From the NCBI GenBank assembly GCA_963805325.1, contig CAWDTS010000001.1, forward strand, positions 496,001-560,000: a stretch of DNA of 64,000 bases, written 5' to 3'. Source of the stretch: DASWJZ01 sp963805325 (GTDB taxonomy: Bacteria; Pseudomonadota; Alphaproteobacteria; Rhizobiales; Afifellaceae). A program made the translations under genes and the position numbers. This document shows positions 48,335 through 56,897 of this stretch, piece by piece; position 1 is the stretch's first letter, and each line of letters begins with the position of its first letter. A model generated the notes under the pieces. It did no database searches and was not told the DNA's origin. It saw only the letters and a list, made by a program, of their open reading frames with translations.

Positions 48335-48913
48335 ATGCTTGAACGAGCCGAATTCATGGCCGACCAGCCATCTGAAACCGCACCCGCAGACGGGGAGGTG
48401 CTCCTTATCGTCGACGACGATAAGGCCTTCCTGCAGCGTCTCGCGCGCGCCATGGAAAAGCGCGGCTACGTCACCGAGACGGCGGAAACCGTGGCGGAGG
48501 CGCGCCAGAAGGTGGAGGCGGCGAACCCCTCCTTCGCGGTCGTGGACATGCGGCTTGAGGACGGGAACGGCCTCGACGTGATCGAGATGATCCGCTCAAG
48601 GCGCCCCGAGGCTCGCGCCATCATCCTGACCGGCTACGGTAATATCGCGACGGCGGTCACCGCGGTGAAGCTCGGCGCGGTCGATTATCTCTCCAAGCCC
48701 GCCGACGCCGACGAGATCCACGCGGCGCTGATGCAGAAGAAGGACGCCCGCGCGCTGCCGCCGGAAAATCCGATGTCGGCCGACCGCGTGCGCTGGGAGC
48801 ATATCCAGCGTGTTTACGAGCTTTGTGATCGCAACGTCTCGGAGACGGCGCGCCGCCTCAACATGCATCGCCGCACGCTGCAGCGTATCCTGGCGAAGCG
48901 CGCGCCGCGCTAG
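48335..48913 (+). CDS. actR: ActR/RegA redox response regulator
   Basis: A 192-residue (or 185 if it starts at the ATG at 48356) response regulator. The receiver has the acidic pair DDD at residues 27-29, phosphorylation site Asp71 in VVDMRLEDG, and KPAD near residue 120. The C-terminal Fis-type HTH is RWEHIQRVYELCDRNVSETA with ARRLNMHRRTLQRILAKRAP, almost invariant in RegA orthologues. It controls energy metabolism genes (nitrogen, carbon and respiratory). It lies 81 bases after actS. Confidence 0.96.
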   Translation: MLERAEFMADQPSETAPADGEVLLIVDDDKAFLQRLARAMEKRGYVTETAETVAEARQKVEAANPSFAVVDMRLEDGNGLDVIEMIRSRRPEARAIILTGYGNIATAVTAVKLGAVDYLSKPADADEIHAALMQKKDARALPPENPMSADRVRWEHIQRVYELCDRNVSETARRLNMHRRTLQRILAKRAPR

Positions 48914-48918
48914 AAGAA

Positions 48919-49428
48919 TCAGCCAAGCCCGGCCGAGAAGTCCGGGTCTTCGAGGTCGTGCAGCCGGTGGGCGCCGGCGCGCGCGATGCGTATCAGCATC
49001 TCCTTGCGCGTCGCGGCCGGCAGCTTGACGCAGTCCGACGGTCGCAGAATCTCCGCGCCATAGGGGTCGGCGACGATCAGCCCCGCCTCCTCGGGGAAAA
49101 TCTCGGGCGGCACATGCGGGCCGGTCGCGAAATAGAAGTGGTCGGAGTGGAGGAGATAGTCCTGCCATTTCGAGTTGGCGCGAAAATCCTCGATCGATGA
49201 TTTTATCTCCACGATGGTGATGGCGCCGTCGGGACCGAGCGCCACAAGATCGGCGCGCCGGCCCGAGCGGAGCGTCACCTCGGGGATCAGCGCCAGCCCC
49301 TCGGCGCGAAGCCGCCGGCAGACGCCGCGGCGAATGGCGAGCGCGCGCTCCGACTGACGGCCGTCGATGGGGGCCGAGGGCGCCTCGTCTTCGAGACGCC
49401 GCGCCTGCGTGACAATTCGGATGCTCAA
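48919..49428 (-). CDS. mmcB: MmcB family DNA repair protein
   Basis: A 169-residue protein with a restriction-endonuclease-like fold: RADLVALGPDGAITIVEIKS carries the D..ExK pattern (E-I-K), followed by DFRANSKWQDYLLHSDHFYF. MmcB is linked to DNA-damage tolerance in Caulobacter. The best start is a TTG at 49428 (MSIRIVTQARRLEDE) with AGGAAG eight bases upstream; the longer open frame above lacks any support. It overlaps nothing and is convergent with actR (5 bases apart). Confidence 0.85.
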   Translation of the reverse strand: MSIRIVTQARRLEDEAPSAPIDGRQSERALAIRRGVCRRLRAEGLALIPEVTLRSGRRADLVALGPDGAITIVEIKSSIEDFRANSKWQDYLLHSDHFYFATGPHVPPEIFPEEAGLIVADPYGAEILRPSDCVKLPAATRKEMLIRIARAGAHRLHDLEDPDFSAGLG

Positions 49429-49570
49429 CGGTCTTCCTGCCCGGGATTCGATTCCACCAGAGTTTGACCGATCCGGCGGCGGAAACAAAGCCGGAACGAC
49501 ACTCGGTAATTTGCGGAAACTTAACCGGGATCGTTCACCACATGAAAACGACGTTCTCGCGGAGTTGAGT

Positions 49571-49792
49571 ATGGTGGCGCGTATCGGGAAGGCCGGCCTT
49601 GCGGCGGTTCTCGCTTGTGGACTCGTGGCGGCAGGCGGCTGCTCGCGAACCCAGCAATATCTGGCGACAGGCGCGGTGATCGGGGTCGGCGGCGGCGCGC
49701 TGGTCGCGGCGGCGACCGGCGGCACGGTGCTCGGTGGCGCCATCGTCGGCGGCGCGCTCGGCACCGGCGGCGGCTACATCGCGTCGCGCTAG
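49571..49792 (+). CDS. Small glycine-zipper lipoprotein
   Basis: A 73-residue protein: a signal segment ending in the lipobox-like GLVAAGGC, then SRTQQYLATGAVIGVGGGAL and repeated small-residue glycine-zipper segments (GGTVLGGAIVGGALGTGGGY). GGAG lies six bases before the ATG. Such proteins are outer-membrane or envelope lipoproteins of unknown role. It is a single gene between divergent mmcB and the convergent ABC ATPase. Confidence 0.8.
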   Translation: MVARIGKAGLAAVLACGLVAAGGCSRTQQYLATGAVIGVGGGALVAAATGGTVLGGAIVGGALGTGGGYIASR

Positions 49793-49808
49793 ACTTCGGT
49801 GGCGCGGC

Positions 49809-50885
49809 TCAGGCCGCGTCGCTGTCCAGCACCAGAATATCTTCCGGCGCAAAGCTTACCGTCACGTTCTCGCCCGGCTTCGGCGGCGGAGCGTTCGGGT
49901 TGTTGAAGGTATCGAGCGACACCGTATTACCTCCGAAGCGCACACGCACGCGCACCACAGAGCCGAGGAAGTTCACGTCCTCGATGGTGCCGGAGAGCTG
50001 GTTTCTGCCTCCGGCAACACCGTTCAGCAAAACCGCTTCGGGGCGGAGAGCGACCGACCGCTTGGCGCCAGGCGCCGCGCCGGCGATGCCGTTCGCGGTG
50101 ATGATCTCCTGGCCGTCGACCACCATCCGTCCGCTCGAGGCATCACGAACCTCTGCGTCCAGGATGTTCAGGGTGCCGACGAAAGAGGCGACGAAGCGCG
50201 TGCTCGGACGATTGTAGATTTCGAAGGGCGTGCCGACCTGCTCGGCTCTGCCCTTGTACATCACCACGATGCGATCGGAGATCGACAGCGCCTCTTCCTG
50301 ATCGTGCGTCACGAAGACGGTCGTGATGCCGAGGCTCTGCTGGATGGCGCGAATCTCCTCGCGCAGAGAGACGCGCACCTTGGCGTCGAGCGCGGAGAGC
50401 GGCTCGTCAAGCAGGAGCAGCTTCGGCTTGGGCGCCAGCGCCCGCGCCAGAGCAACGCGCTGCTGCTGGCCGCCGGAGAGCTGGTAGGGATAGCGTGACC
50501 CGAGCTCCGGCAATCTGATCAGCGACAGCATCTCGGCGACGCGCTGATCGGCTTCGGCCTTCGCCACTCCGGCAACCTTCAGCCCGAAGCCGACGTTCTG
50601 GGCAACGGTCAGGTTCGGAAACAGCGCATAGGCCTGAAAGACCATGCCGACGTTGCGCTGATTGGGCTTGAGCCGCGTGATATCGCGCCCCGCGACGACC
50701 ACGTTGCCGGCGCTCGGCTCCTCAAAACCGGCCACCATGCGCAGGACCGTCGTCTTGCCGCAGCCTGAGGGTCCGAGGAAGGAGATGAATTCGCCGGCCT
50801 CAACGTCGAGGTTGAAATCCTGCACGACGGTCGTCGGGCCAAAGCTTTTTCGGACACTCTGGATGCTGAGGAAAGGGTCGGCCAT
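49809..50885 (-). CDS. ABC transporter ATP-binding protein (PotA/FbpC-like)
   Basis: A 358-residue ATPase with a C-terminal TOBE domain. Walker A is FLGPSGCGKTTVLRM, the signature LSGGQQQRVALARALAPKPK, Walker B LLLLDEPLSALD, and the H-loop VFVTHDQEEAL. The layout is that of spermidine/putrescine, iron and 2-aminoethylphosphonate importers. It is the last of four genes (binding protein, two permeases, ATPase). Signature and Walker motifs are intact. Confidence 0.93.
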   Translation of the reverse strand: MADPFLSIQSVRKSFGPTTVVQDFNLDVEAGEFISFLGPSGCGKTTVLRMVAGFEEPSAGNVVVAGRDITRLKPNQRNVGMVFQAYALFPNLTVAQNVGFGLKVAGVAKAEADQRVAEMLSLIRLPELGSRYPYQLSGGQQQRVALARALAPKPKLLLLDEPLSALDAKVRVSLREEIRAIQQSLGITTVFVTHDQEEALSISDRIVVMYKGRAEQVGTPFEIYNRPSTRFVASFVGTLNILDAEVRDASSGRMVVDGQEIITANGIAGAAPGAKRSVALRPEAVLLNGVAGGRNQLSGTIEDVNFLGSVVRVRVRFGGNTVSLDTFNNPNAPPPKPGENVTVSFAPEDILVLDSDAA

Positions 50886-50905
50886 TTGGTGTTCAACCTT
50901 TCAAA

Positions 50906-51693
50906 TCAGCGGGCATGGCTCGATTTCGGCGCGAAGCGAGACAGTATCTGGATGAGCGACATGCAGCCCCAGGTGATCGCGAAGGCGATGATGGCGAGAG
51001 CCGCCGGCTCATAGGCGCGATTTGCGCCCATGTTCTGCAGGTAGGGGCCGAAGGCCGGCCGGTTCAAAAGGCTCGCCATCGTGAACTCGCCAAGCACGAT
51101 GGCGAAGGTCAGGAACGCGCCGGAAAGCACCGCGATCAGCACGTTCGGAAGGATGACGCGTGAGAGAATCGTGGTCCAGCCGGCGCCCAGAATCTGCGCG
51201 GCCTCGGTGAGAGTCCGCACGTCAATGGTGCGAAGCCCGGTGTCGACGGCGCGATACATGTAAGGCAGGGACAGCGTCGCATATCCGAAGACGAGCAGCA
51301 CGTTCGTGCCGGTCGCGCTCCCAGGAACGGTAGCGGCGAGTTCGATCCGTACATGCGGATATATCCGAACACGATGACGATGGCCGGAATGACCAGCGGC
51401 AGAAGCGTGATGAACTCCACGACTGGCCGCAGCCCGGGCAGGCGCAGCCTGATCCAGTAGGCGGCCGGAACCACGACCAGGACGCCGACGACGATCGTGA
51501 AGATGGCGGCGAACACCGAATAGGCGAAGCTCTGCTGGAAGTGGACGTCGCCGAGCACGACCTTGTAGGCGTCGAAGGAATAGACGCCACGCCGCATGCG
51601 CATCGAGAACTCGAAAGTCGCGATAAGCGGAATGAAGAAGTAGGCGGCGCCGACGCCGAATACGACCCACGCCCAGAAGCGGCCGGACTTCAT
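50906..51693 (-). CDS. ABC transporter permease (PotC-like), frameshift near 51322
   Basis: About 262 residues after correction, with six TM helices. The N-terminal part (SGRFWAWVVFGVGAAYFFIP through IVIVFGYIRMYGSNSPLPFL) and the C-terminal part (LLVFGYATLSLPYMYRAVDT, then EAAQILGAGWTTILSRVILP, the EAA loop) are in different frames. One missing G in GGG at 51319-51323 would join them as LGSATGTNVLL. The start overlaps the stop of the preceding permease (ATGA). Likely a sequence error rather than a dead gene, since all other parts are well conserved. Confidence 0.8.
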
Positions 51694-52710
51694 TTCAGCC
51701 ACCTCTCGCTGCGCGTGCGGAACCAGATGTAGAAGACATTGGCGAGGCCGGTGATGACGATCATGCCGAAGGCGATCGCGTAGCCGAGATGCGCGTTGTG
51801 CAGCACGTCGCCGCGTATCTGCGCGTAGAGAAGGATCGGCACGATGTTGAGAGACGAGCCGGTCAGGGCATAGGCGGTGGCGATAGCGCCGAAGGCGTTG
51901 GCGAAGAGCAGGATCACCGTGCCGAGGAAGCTCGGCCAAAGAACCGGGATGACCACCATCCGCCAGTACTGGCCCTGGGTCGCTCCGAGCGTCGAGGCCG
52001 CCTCACCCCATTCCTTCTTAATCCCGTCAATCGCCGGCACGATGATGACCACCATCAGCGGAATCTGGAAATAGAGGTAGGTGAGCGTCAGGCCCCAGAA
52101 TGACAGGACATTGAAGCCAAAGGCATAGATGTTGATGCCGATCAGCGTGTTGAGCAGCACGGTCACGAGACCGAGCCGGCCAAGCGTGGCCAGGAAGGCA
52201 AAGGCCAGCGGCACGCCGGCGAAATTCGAGGCGACGCCTGAGAAGGTCAGCGCCGCGGAGCGAATCCAGTTGGGCAGCCCGCCGCGCACGATGGCGATGG
52301 CGACGGCCAGTCCGACAAACGCGCCGATGACGGCCGACGCAACGCTGACCTTTACGGAAATCCAATAGGCGCTCAGGATCGACGAGCAGCCCACGTAGTG
52401 CCGCAGCCAATACGACAGACGACTGCAGGAAGCCGCCGTCAATGACGACAGTGCATTCCTTCCTGGTCGAATCGGCCGTGAAGAGGCTGGCCAGATTCGT
52501 GAGAGTGAAGTCTCCCGCGTTGTTCTGAAACGCCCCGAGCATCAGATACGTCGTGGGCAGGATCAGGAACATCAACGCGAAGACGAAGAACGGCGTCACG
52601 CCGAGCCAGTGCGTCGGCATCTTCATGCTCGCGCGCGAACCCGGCGGAACAGCGAGATTCGTCGGTCCCCGCCGGACCATGCCTGGCTCGACTGCGGTGA
52701 TGTCGCTCAC
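51690..52710 (-). CDS. ABC transporter permease (PotB-like), broken frame and extra segment near 52370-52470
   Basis: The N-terminus (PTHWLGVTPFFVFALMFLIL) and the C-terminal two-thirds (SAYWISVKVSVASAVIGAFV, the LGRLGLVTVLLNTLIGINIY segment and EAASTLGATQGQYWRMVVIP EAA loop) belong to one permease, but between LTNLASLFT and ILSAYWISV there are roughly 90 bases that match neither frame to the family. The number of bases is not a multiple of three. It could be a small insertion, a duplicated fragment or clustered read errors. The start may be a GTG at 52710. Four bases overlap the following permease. Confidence 0.68.
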
Positions 52711-52773
52711 TTGCCGGACCCCGCCCCCAAGAGCCCGGGCGGCCAAGGGGGCCGCCCGGAGCGTTTGTCAGGT

Positions 52774-53874
52774 CTACTGGACGTTGGCGCCGACCACCGA
52801 GTCCCAGTTCGTCGTGATGGCGGTCTTCGCCGCGCCCTGCTCGTCAAGGCTCGGGAACACGGCCGCCGCGTAGCCCTCGGGCGGCGGCAGCTTGTCCATC
52901 ATGTCCTGCGGGATCTTGCCGGCCTTCGCGAGGTCGTTGAAGCGGATCGGGTGGCAGTAGCCAGCCAGCCAGCCGAGCTGACCTTCATCGGAATAGAGGT
53001 ATTCCATCCAGAGCTTCGCGGCATTCGGATGCGGCGCGAAGGCGCTGATCGCCTGCACATAGACGCCCGCAACGACGCCGGTCTTCGGAACGATGACGTC
53101 GACCGGCGGATTGCCGTTCAGCGTGTCGCGGCCGGCAAGCGCATTGTAGTCCCAGGCAATCAGGATCGGCGTCTGGCCCTGCGCCAGCGTCGCCGACTTG
53201 CCGATGACCGGGACGAAGTTGCCGGCGGTGTTGAGCTCCTTGAAGAAATCCAGACCGGCGGTGCCGGCAGGCTCGCCCGCGGCGGCGCCCTTCGACAGAC
53301 CGGCGGCATAGACGGCCTGAACGGCCTGGTTCGAGGTGCGCGGATCGCCCGCCAGCGCTACGGCATTGGCATACTCGGGCTTCAGGAGATCGGGCCAATC
53401 CATCGGTGGGTTGGACACCAGATCCTTGTTCACCTCGAACGAGAGCACGCCGTAATAATCGCCGTACCAGGCGCCGTCGGCGTCCTTGGCGCTATCGGGA
53501 ATCGTGTCCCAGGTCGCGACCTTGTAGGGCATGATCAGCCCCTCTCCTTTCGCGGTCGGTCCGAAGGAGAGGCCGACGTCGATCACGTCGGGCGCCTGCG
53601 GGCCGGCATTGCCCTTATTGGCGCGGATCGCCTCGACCTCGTCGCCCGAACCGGCGTCGGGATTGAGCTCGTTGATCGATATCCCCGGATACTTGGCCTT
53701 GAATGCGTCGATCACAGCGCCGTATCCGCACCAGTCGTGCGGCAGCGCGATCGTCGTGAGCTGCCCTTCCTTCTTGGCGGCATCGATCAGATCCTGGCTT
53801 TGGGCCAGCGCAAATCCCGTGGACGCTCCGATGGCGAGCGCCGCCACCGACGTCATGCTTATTAGTTTGCTCAT
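52774..53874 (-). CDS. ABC transporter substrate-binding protein (SBP_bac_1/PotD-like)
   Basis: A 366-residue periplasmic binding protein. The signal peptide KLISMTSVAALAIGASTGFA ends at ALAQS; then LIDAAKKEGQLTTIALPHDW, FKAKYPGISINELNPDAGSG and later WLAGYCHPIRFNDLAKAG. The fold and the following permeases and ATPase place it with Fe(III), spermidine/putrescine or phosphonate importers; no ligand residues can be named with confidence. The ATG at 53874 has GAGGGG before it and directly precedes the signal peptide. A structured leader lies upstream. Confidence 0.88.
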   Translation of the reverse strand: MSKLISMTSVAALAIGASTGFALAQSQDLIDAAKKEGQLTTIALPHDWCGYGAVIDAFKAKYPGISINELNPDAGSGDEVEAIRANKGNAGPQAPDVIDVGLSFGPTAKGEGLIMPYKVATWDTIPDSAKDADGAWYGDYYGVLSFEVNKDLVSNPPMDWPDLLKPEYANAVALAGDPRTSNQAVQAVYAAGLSKGAAAGEPAGTAGLDFFKELNTAGNFVPVIGKSATLAQGQTPILIAWDYNALAGRDTLNGNPPVDVIVPKTGVVAGVYVQAISAFAPHPNAAKLWMEYLYSDEGQLGWLAGYCHPIRFNDLAKAGKIPQDMMDKLPPPEGYAAAVFPSLDEQGAAKTAITTNWDSVVGANVQ

Positions 53875-53917
53875 ACCCCTCACCTTTCCTCTCATCGCTG
53901 CAGGTGTGCCGCAGCGC

Positions 53918-54003
53918 AAAAACTGAAAAGCGGCGCAAGATTTTGCGCCGAACGAACCCAACTAGCGCCGCTGCGTAACGCTTATGTGTCAGCTCAGCGG
54001 CGC
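53918..54003 (-). promoter_or_regulatory. Structured leader with terminator-like hairpin upstream of the ABC binding protein
   Basis: On the minus strand the leader has a nine-base stem GCGCCGCTG/CAGCGGCGC (21-base loop, 53965-54003) and then an eight-base stem CGGCGCAA/TTGCGCCG with a four-base loop (53931-53950), directly followed by CTTTTCAGTTTTT (53930-53918), about 45 bases before the start codon. A hairpin plus T run inside a leader is the shape of an attenuator or riboswitch platform. I do not recognise a known aptamer. Confidence 0.4.
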
Positions 54004-54379
54004 CGCAGCTCCTCCCCCTGTCGGCCAACGCGAACCGCAAAAGGCCGGAGGCCCCCTGGGGGGCGGATTGGAGGTTAGGGCGAATTTCCCTTCCCCGCCA
54101 GCCGGCAAGCGCGCGCCCACCGCCAGTTGTGACGCTTTTGTGACGCAGCCGACCTCGCTGTTGATGCTGCGGGCGCGAAGAAAAACTCGCGGCGGAGCCT
54201 CACGCAGGCCCTTCAAGAGCGGCGCGAGCGCACAGAGATCTGGCGGCTCTTCGCGCCGGGGAGAATCGCCCTGATCGGCTCACGCTCGCCGCGGACGCCG
54301 TGATCGGCTTCTTCGTGCCGCTCGTCGGAGCACTCGACACCGATACGCTGATGGCGGCCGCCCTCACGGAAGGTCTGTC
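54004..54379. other. Gene-poor interval upstream of the ABC importer, possible remnants
   Basis: About 376 bases with no supportable gene. One frame reads LTLAADAVIGFFVPLVGALD and ends with a TGA that overlaps a GTG at 54380, suggesting the tail of a lost plus-strand gene, but it has no start and no recognisable domain. The part nearer 54000 is GC-rich with a run of Cs and Gs. Confidence 0.4.
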
Positions 54380-54586
54380 GTGACCATTTCGGGCCGCGCG
54401 GCGCGGATCGTGGCCGTCGCGCTCACGGCATCGCTCGTGCTCAACGTCTTCGCTGTCGGTTTCGCCGGCTCGGTCCTTGTCGGCGCGCGAGGCGCGGACC
54501 AGGACTGTTGGGGCGTCCACGAGCAGGGCGTATATGACGCCCTGCTCCAAAGTGTCGGAAACGAAAGCCCTCGTCTTGAGCCTTGA
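54380..54586 (+). pseudogene. Truncated small membrane protein, possible heavy-metal sensor remnant
   Basis: From a GTG overlapping the stop of the frame before it, a 68-codon frame begins with GRAARIVAVALTASLVLNVF and AVGFAGSVLVGARG, like the N-terminal anchor of periplasmic heavy-metal sensor proteins (Metal_resist family). It then runs into sequence without family features and overlaps the start of the hemerythrin gene. Either a decayed gene or one hit by a frameshift. Homology is a guess from the anchor only. Confidence 0.3.
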
Positions 54587-55151
54587 TCTTCAATCGCGCG
54601 CCGGCTGGCCGGAGGAACTCCGCGTCCTCATCGAGCGCTATCCGCGCGAAGCCTGGACCGGCCACGGCAATCTCGGCGAAGTCGCACAGTTCTGGCTCGA
54701 CCGGCACGCCGAGTTCCGCGCGCTCGGCAAGATGCTTGCCCAGGCGACAGAGGATTTTCGCGAGGCGAAGCTGACGCCGGACGCGTTCCGCCGCTTCTTC
54801 GCGCCACGCCTGCAATTCTTCCTGCAGGGGCTCGAAGGCCATCACCAGATCGAGGATTTCCAATATTTCCCGATCTTCCGGCGCGCCGAGCCGCGTCTGC
54901 TGAAGGGCTTCGACGTGCTTGAGGGCGACCACGAGGCAATCCACGCCGACATCTTGCGCGTCGTCGAAGCAGCCAATGGTCTGCTGCGCACTTTGGAAGG
55001 CGGCTCCGACGCCCTCCGCGCGGCGACCGACGCCTATGCCGAAACCAGCGGACGGCTTCTGAAGAGCCTCGTCCGCCACCTCGACGACGAGGAGGATCTG
55101 ATCGTTCCGGTCATCCTCGATCAGGGGGAGCGCAAGCTCTTCTACGGTTGA
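54534..55151 (+). CDS. Hemerythrin-domain protein
   Basis: About 205 residues. His ligands are spread over a four-helix bundle: EAWTGHGNLGEVAQFWLDRH, QGLEGHHQIEDFQYFPIF (H-x-x-x-E-D type), VLEGDHEAIHADILRV, and LVRHLDDEEDLIVPVIL. Such proteins bind a di-iron site and sense or store oxygen, nitric oxide or iron. The ATG at 54534 is one option; a GTG at 54552 (MSETKAL) may be the true start, since similar proteins begin near LSLDLQSRAGWPEELRVL. No close operon partner. Confidence 0.85.
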   Translation: MTPCSKVSETKALVLSLDLQSRAGWPEELRVLIERYPREAWTGHGNLGEVAQFWLDRHAEFRALGKMLAQATEDFREAKLTPDAFRRFFAPRLQFFLQGLEGHHQIEDFQYFPIFRRAEPRLLKGFDVLEGDHEAIHADILRVVEAANGLLRTLEGGSDALRAATDAYAETSGRLLKSLVRHLDDEEDLIVPVILDQGERKLFYG

Positions 55152-55405
55152 GTTTGGCCTCTCTCCGCCGATTTCCCTTGACTTTCAGGCACCTGGCGAC
55201 CATATGCGCTCCGATAGCGGCAGCGCCTCAAGACGGCGCTCGGCAGAGGCAGCGTGAAAGCGTCCGCAAGAAAACGGACCCGGCCTCGGTCTTCATTCGC
55301 TAGAACCACCAGACAGCCCTATTCGCGCGGGTCGTCTCACGACACCGCTTCGGCCGTATGCGATTCCTCGCGTCCGCCGGGCTTTGATTTAACCGAAAGA
55401 ACCAA

Positions 55406-56789
55406 TTGACCCAGTTTACCGATTTCGCGCTTAGCGAAACCATTCTTCGCGCCGTCGCCAATGCAGGCCATAGCGCTCCTACCCCGATCCAGGCGCAAGC
55501 CATCAGCCCCATCCTCGCCGCCCGCGATCTTTGCGGCATCGCGCAGACGGGCACCGGCAAGACGGCCGCCTTCGCACTTCCTATCCTTGAGCGGCTGTCC
55601 TCCACACGGCCGACGCGCGCTCCCGGTCGTCCGCGCGTGCTCGTGCTGACACCGACGCGCGAGCTCGCCACGCAGGTCGCGCAGAGCTTCCAAACCTACG
55701 GCGCGGGGCTGAAACTCAGCGTCTCCGTCGTCTTCGGCGGCGTCTCGCAGCGCCCGCAGGCGGATGCGCTGAAGCGCGGTGTCGACATCCTCGTCGCCAC
55801 GCCCGGCAGGCTCCTCGACCTGATCGACCAGCGGATTCTTTCGCTCGCCGCGATCGAGATCCTCGTCGTCGACGAGGCCGACCAGATGCTCGACCTCGGC
55901 TTCATCGTGCCGCTCCGCAAGATCGTGAGAGCTCGTGCCGGAGCAGCGGCAGACGCTCTTCTTCTCCGCGACGATGCCGAAGACGATTTCGCAACTCGCC
56001 GACCAGCTGCTTTCCGATCCGGTGCAGGTCGCCGTGGCGCCCGTCGCCTCGACCGTCGACAGCGTCGCGCAAAGCGTGATGTTCGTGTCGGGCGGCCAGA
56101 AGCAGTCTCTGCTTCAGCATATCCTTGCCGATCCGGCGATGGAGCGCGTGCTCGTCTTCACGCGCACCAAGCATGGCGCCGACAAGGTGGTGCGCAATCT
56201 GATCCACGACGGGATCGACGCCGCCGCGATCCACGGCAACAAGAGCCAGCCGCAGCGCGAGCGGGCGCTCGCCGCCTTCAAGCGCGGCACGACGCGCGTG
56301 CTCGTCGCGACCGACATCGCGGCACGCGGCATCCACGTGGAAAACGTCACGCATGTGGTGAACTACGAGCTTCCTAACGTGCCGGAGAGCTACGTCCATC
56401 GTATCGGGCGGACGGCGCGCGCCGGTGCCACCGGAATTGCCATCTCCTTCTGCAACGGTGAGGAGCGCGCCTATCTCCGCGACATCGAGAAGCTGACGCG
56501 GACGAGCGTTCCGGTCGTTGCACTTCCTGGGGGCATCGTAGCGGGCGTGGAGGCTCCGGCGCCGGCAAAGCGGCGCGGCAGCAGGCCTGAGCGTCACCGC
56601 AACGAGCCGCGGCGCGAGAAGCAGGCTGCTTCGCGCAAGCCGAAGAGCGGCGGGCGCAAGGAGGGCGGCGGCCGAAAGGAGAATCGTGGCCAGAAGCGTG
56701 AGCGCTATTCCGGCCTCGACCCGAAGACCGGCCTCCCGGGCTTCCTGATGCGCCCGACACGGCGTGAGGACGAGCGGGCGGAGGCGTAA
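55406..56789 (+). CDS. DEAD-box ATP-dependent RNA helicase, frameshift near 55928
   Basis: About 460 residues after correction, RhlE/DbpA-like. Q motif PTPIQAQAISPIL, Walker A AQTGTGKTAAFALP, PTRELATQV, TPGRLLDLI and DEAD (VVDEADQMLDLGF) lie in the first frame; at PLRKIV one base must be dropped (IVRELVPEQRQTLFFSATMP in the corrected reading), after which SAT, FTRTKHGAD, TDIAARGIHV and HRIGRTARAG follow. A Lys/Arg/Gly-rich tail binds RNA. The start is a TTG at 55406 (MTQFTDFALSE). It helps ribosome assembly or RNA turnover. The frame break is probably a sequence error. Confidence 0.87.
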
Positions 56790-56812
56790 GCCAGCCTCAC
56801 TCTCTTTTAGGA

Positions 56813-56834
56813 CCCCTCCCCACAAGGGGAGGGG
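56813..56834. terminator. Strong inverted repeat between helicase and lytic transglycosylase genes
   Basis: CCCCTCCCC and GGGGAGGGG form a perfect nine-base stem around ACAA, 24 bases after the helicase stop. No T run follows on the plus strand, so termination would rest on the stem alone. Confidence 0.5.
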
Positions 56835-56897
56835 ATGCGCCTTGACCGCGCCACCTTGATCGGCACATTCGCCCGCACGTCTGGCGAGGAAACGCGA

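Noticed and set aside
49429..49570. A LexA box (GTTC-N7-GTTC) upstream of mmcB
   Set aside because: GTTC copies exist but with the wrong spacing (16 bases).
53951..54130. A thiamine pyrophosphate riboswitch in the ABC importer leader
   Set aside because: CTGAGCTGA is present, but the CTGAGA and GTAGGGA core elements of that aptamer are not.
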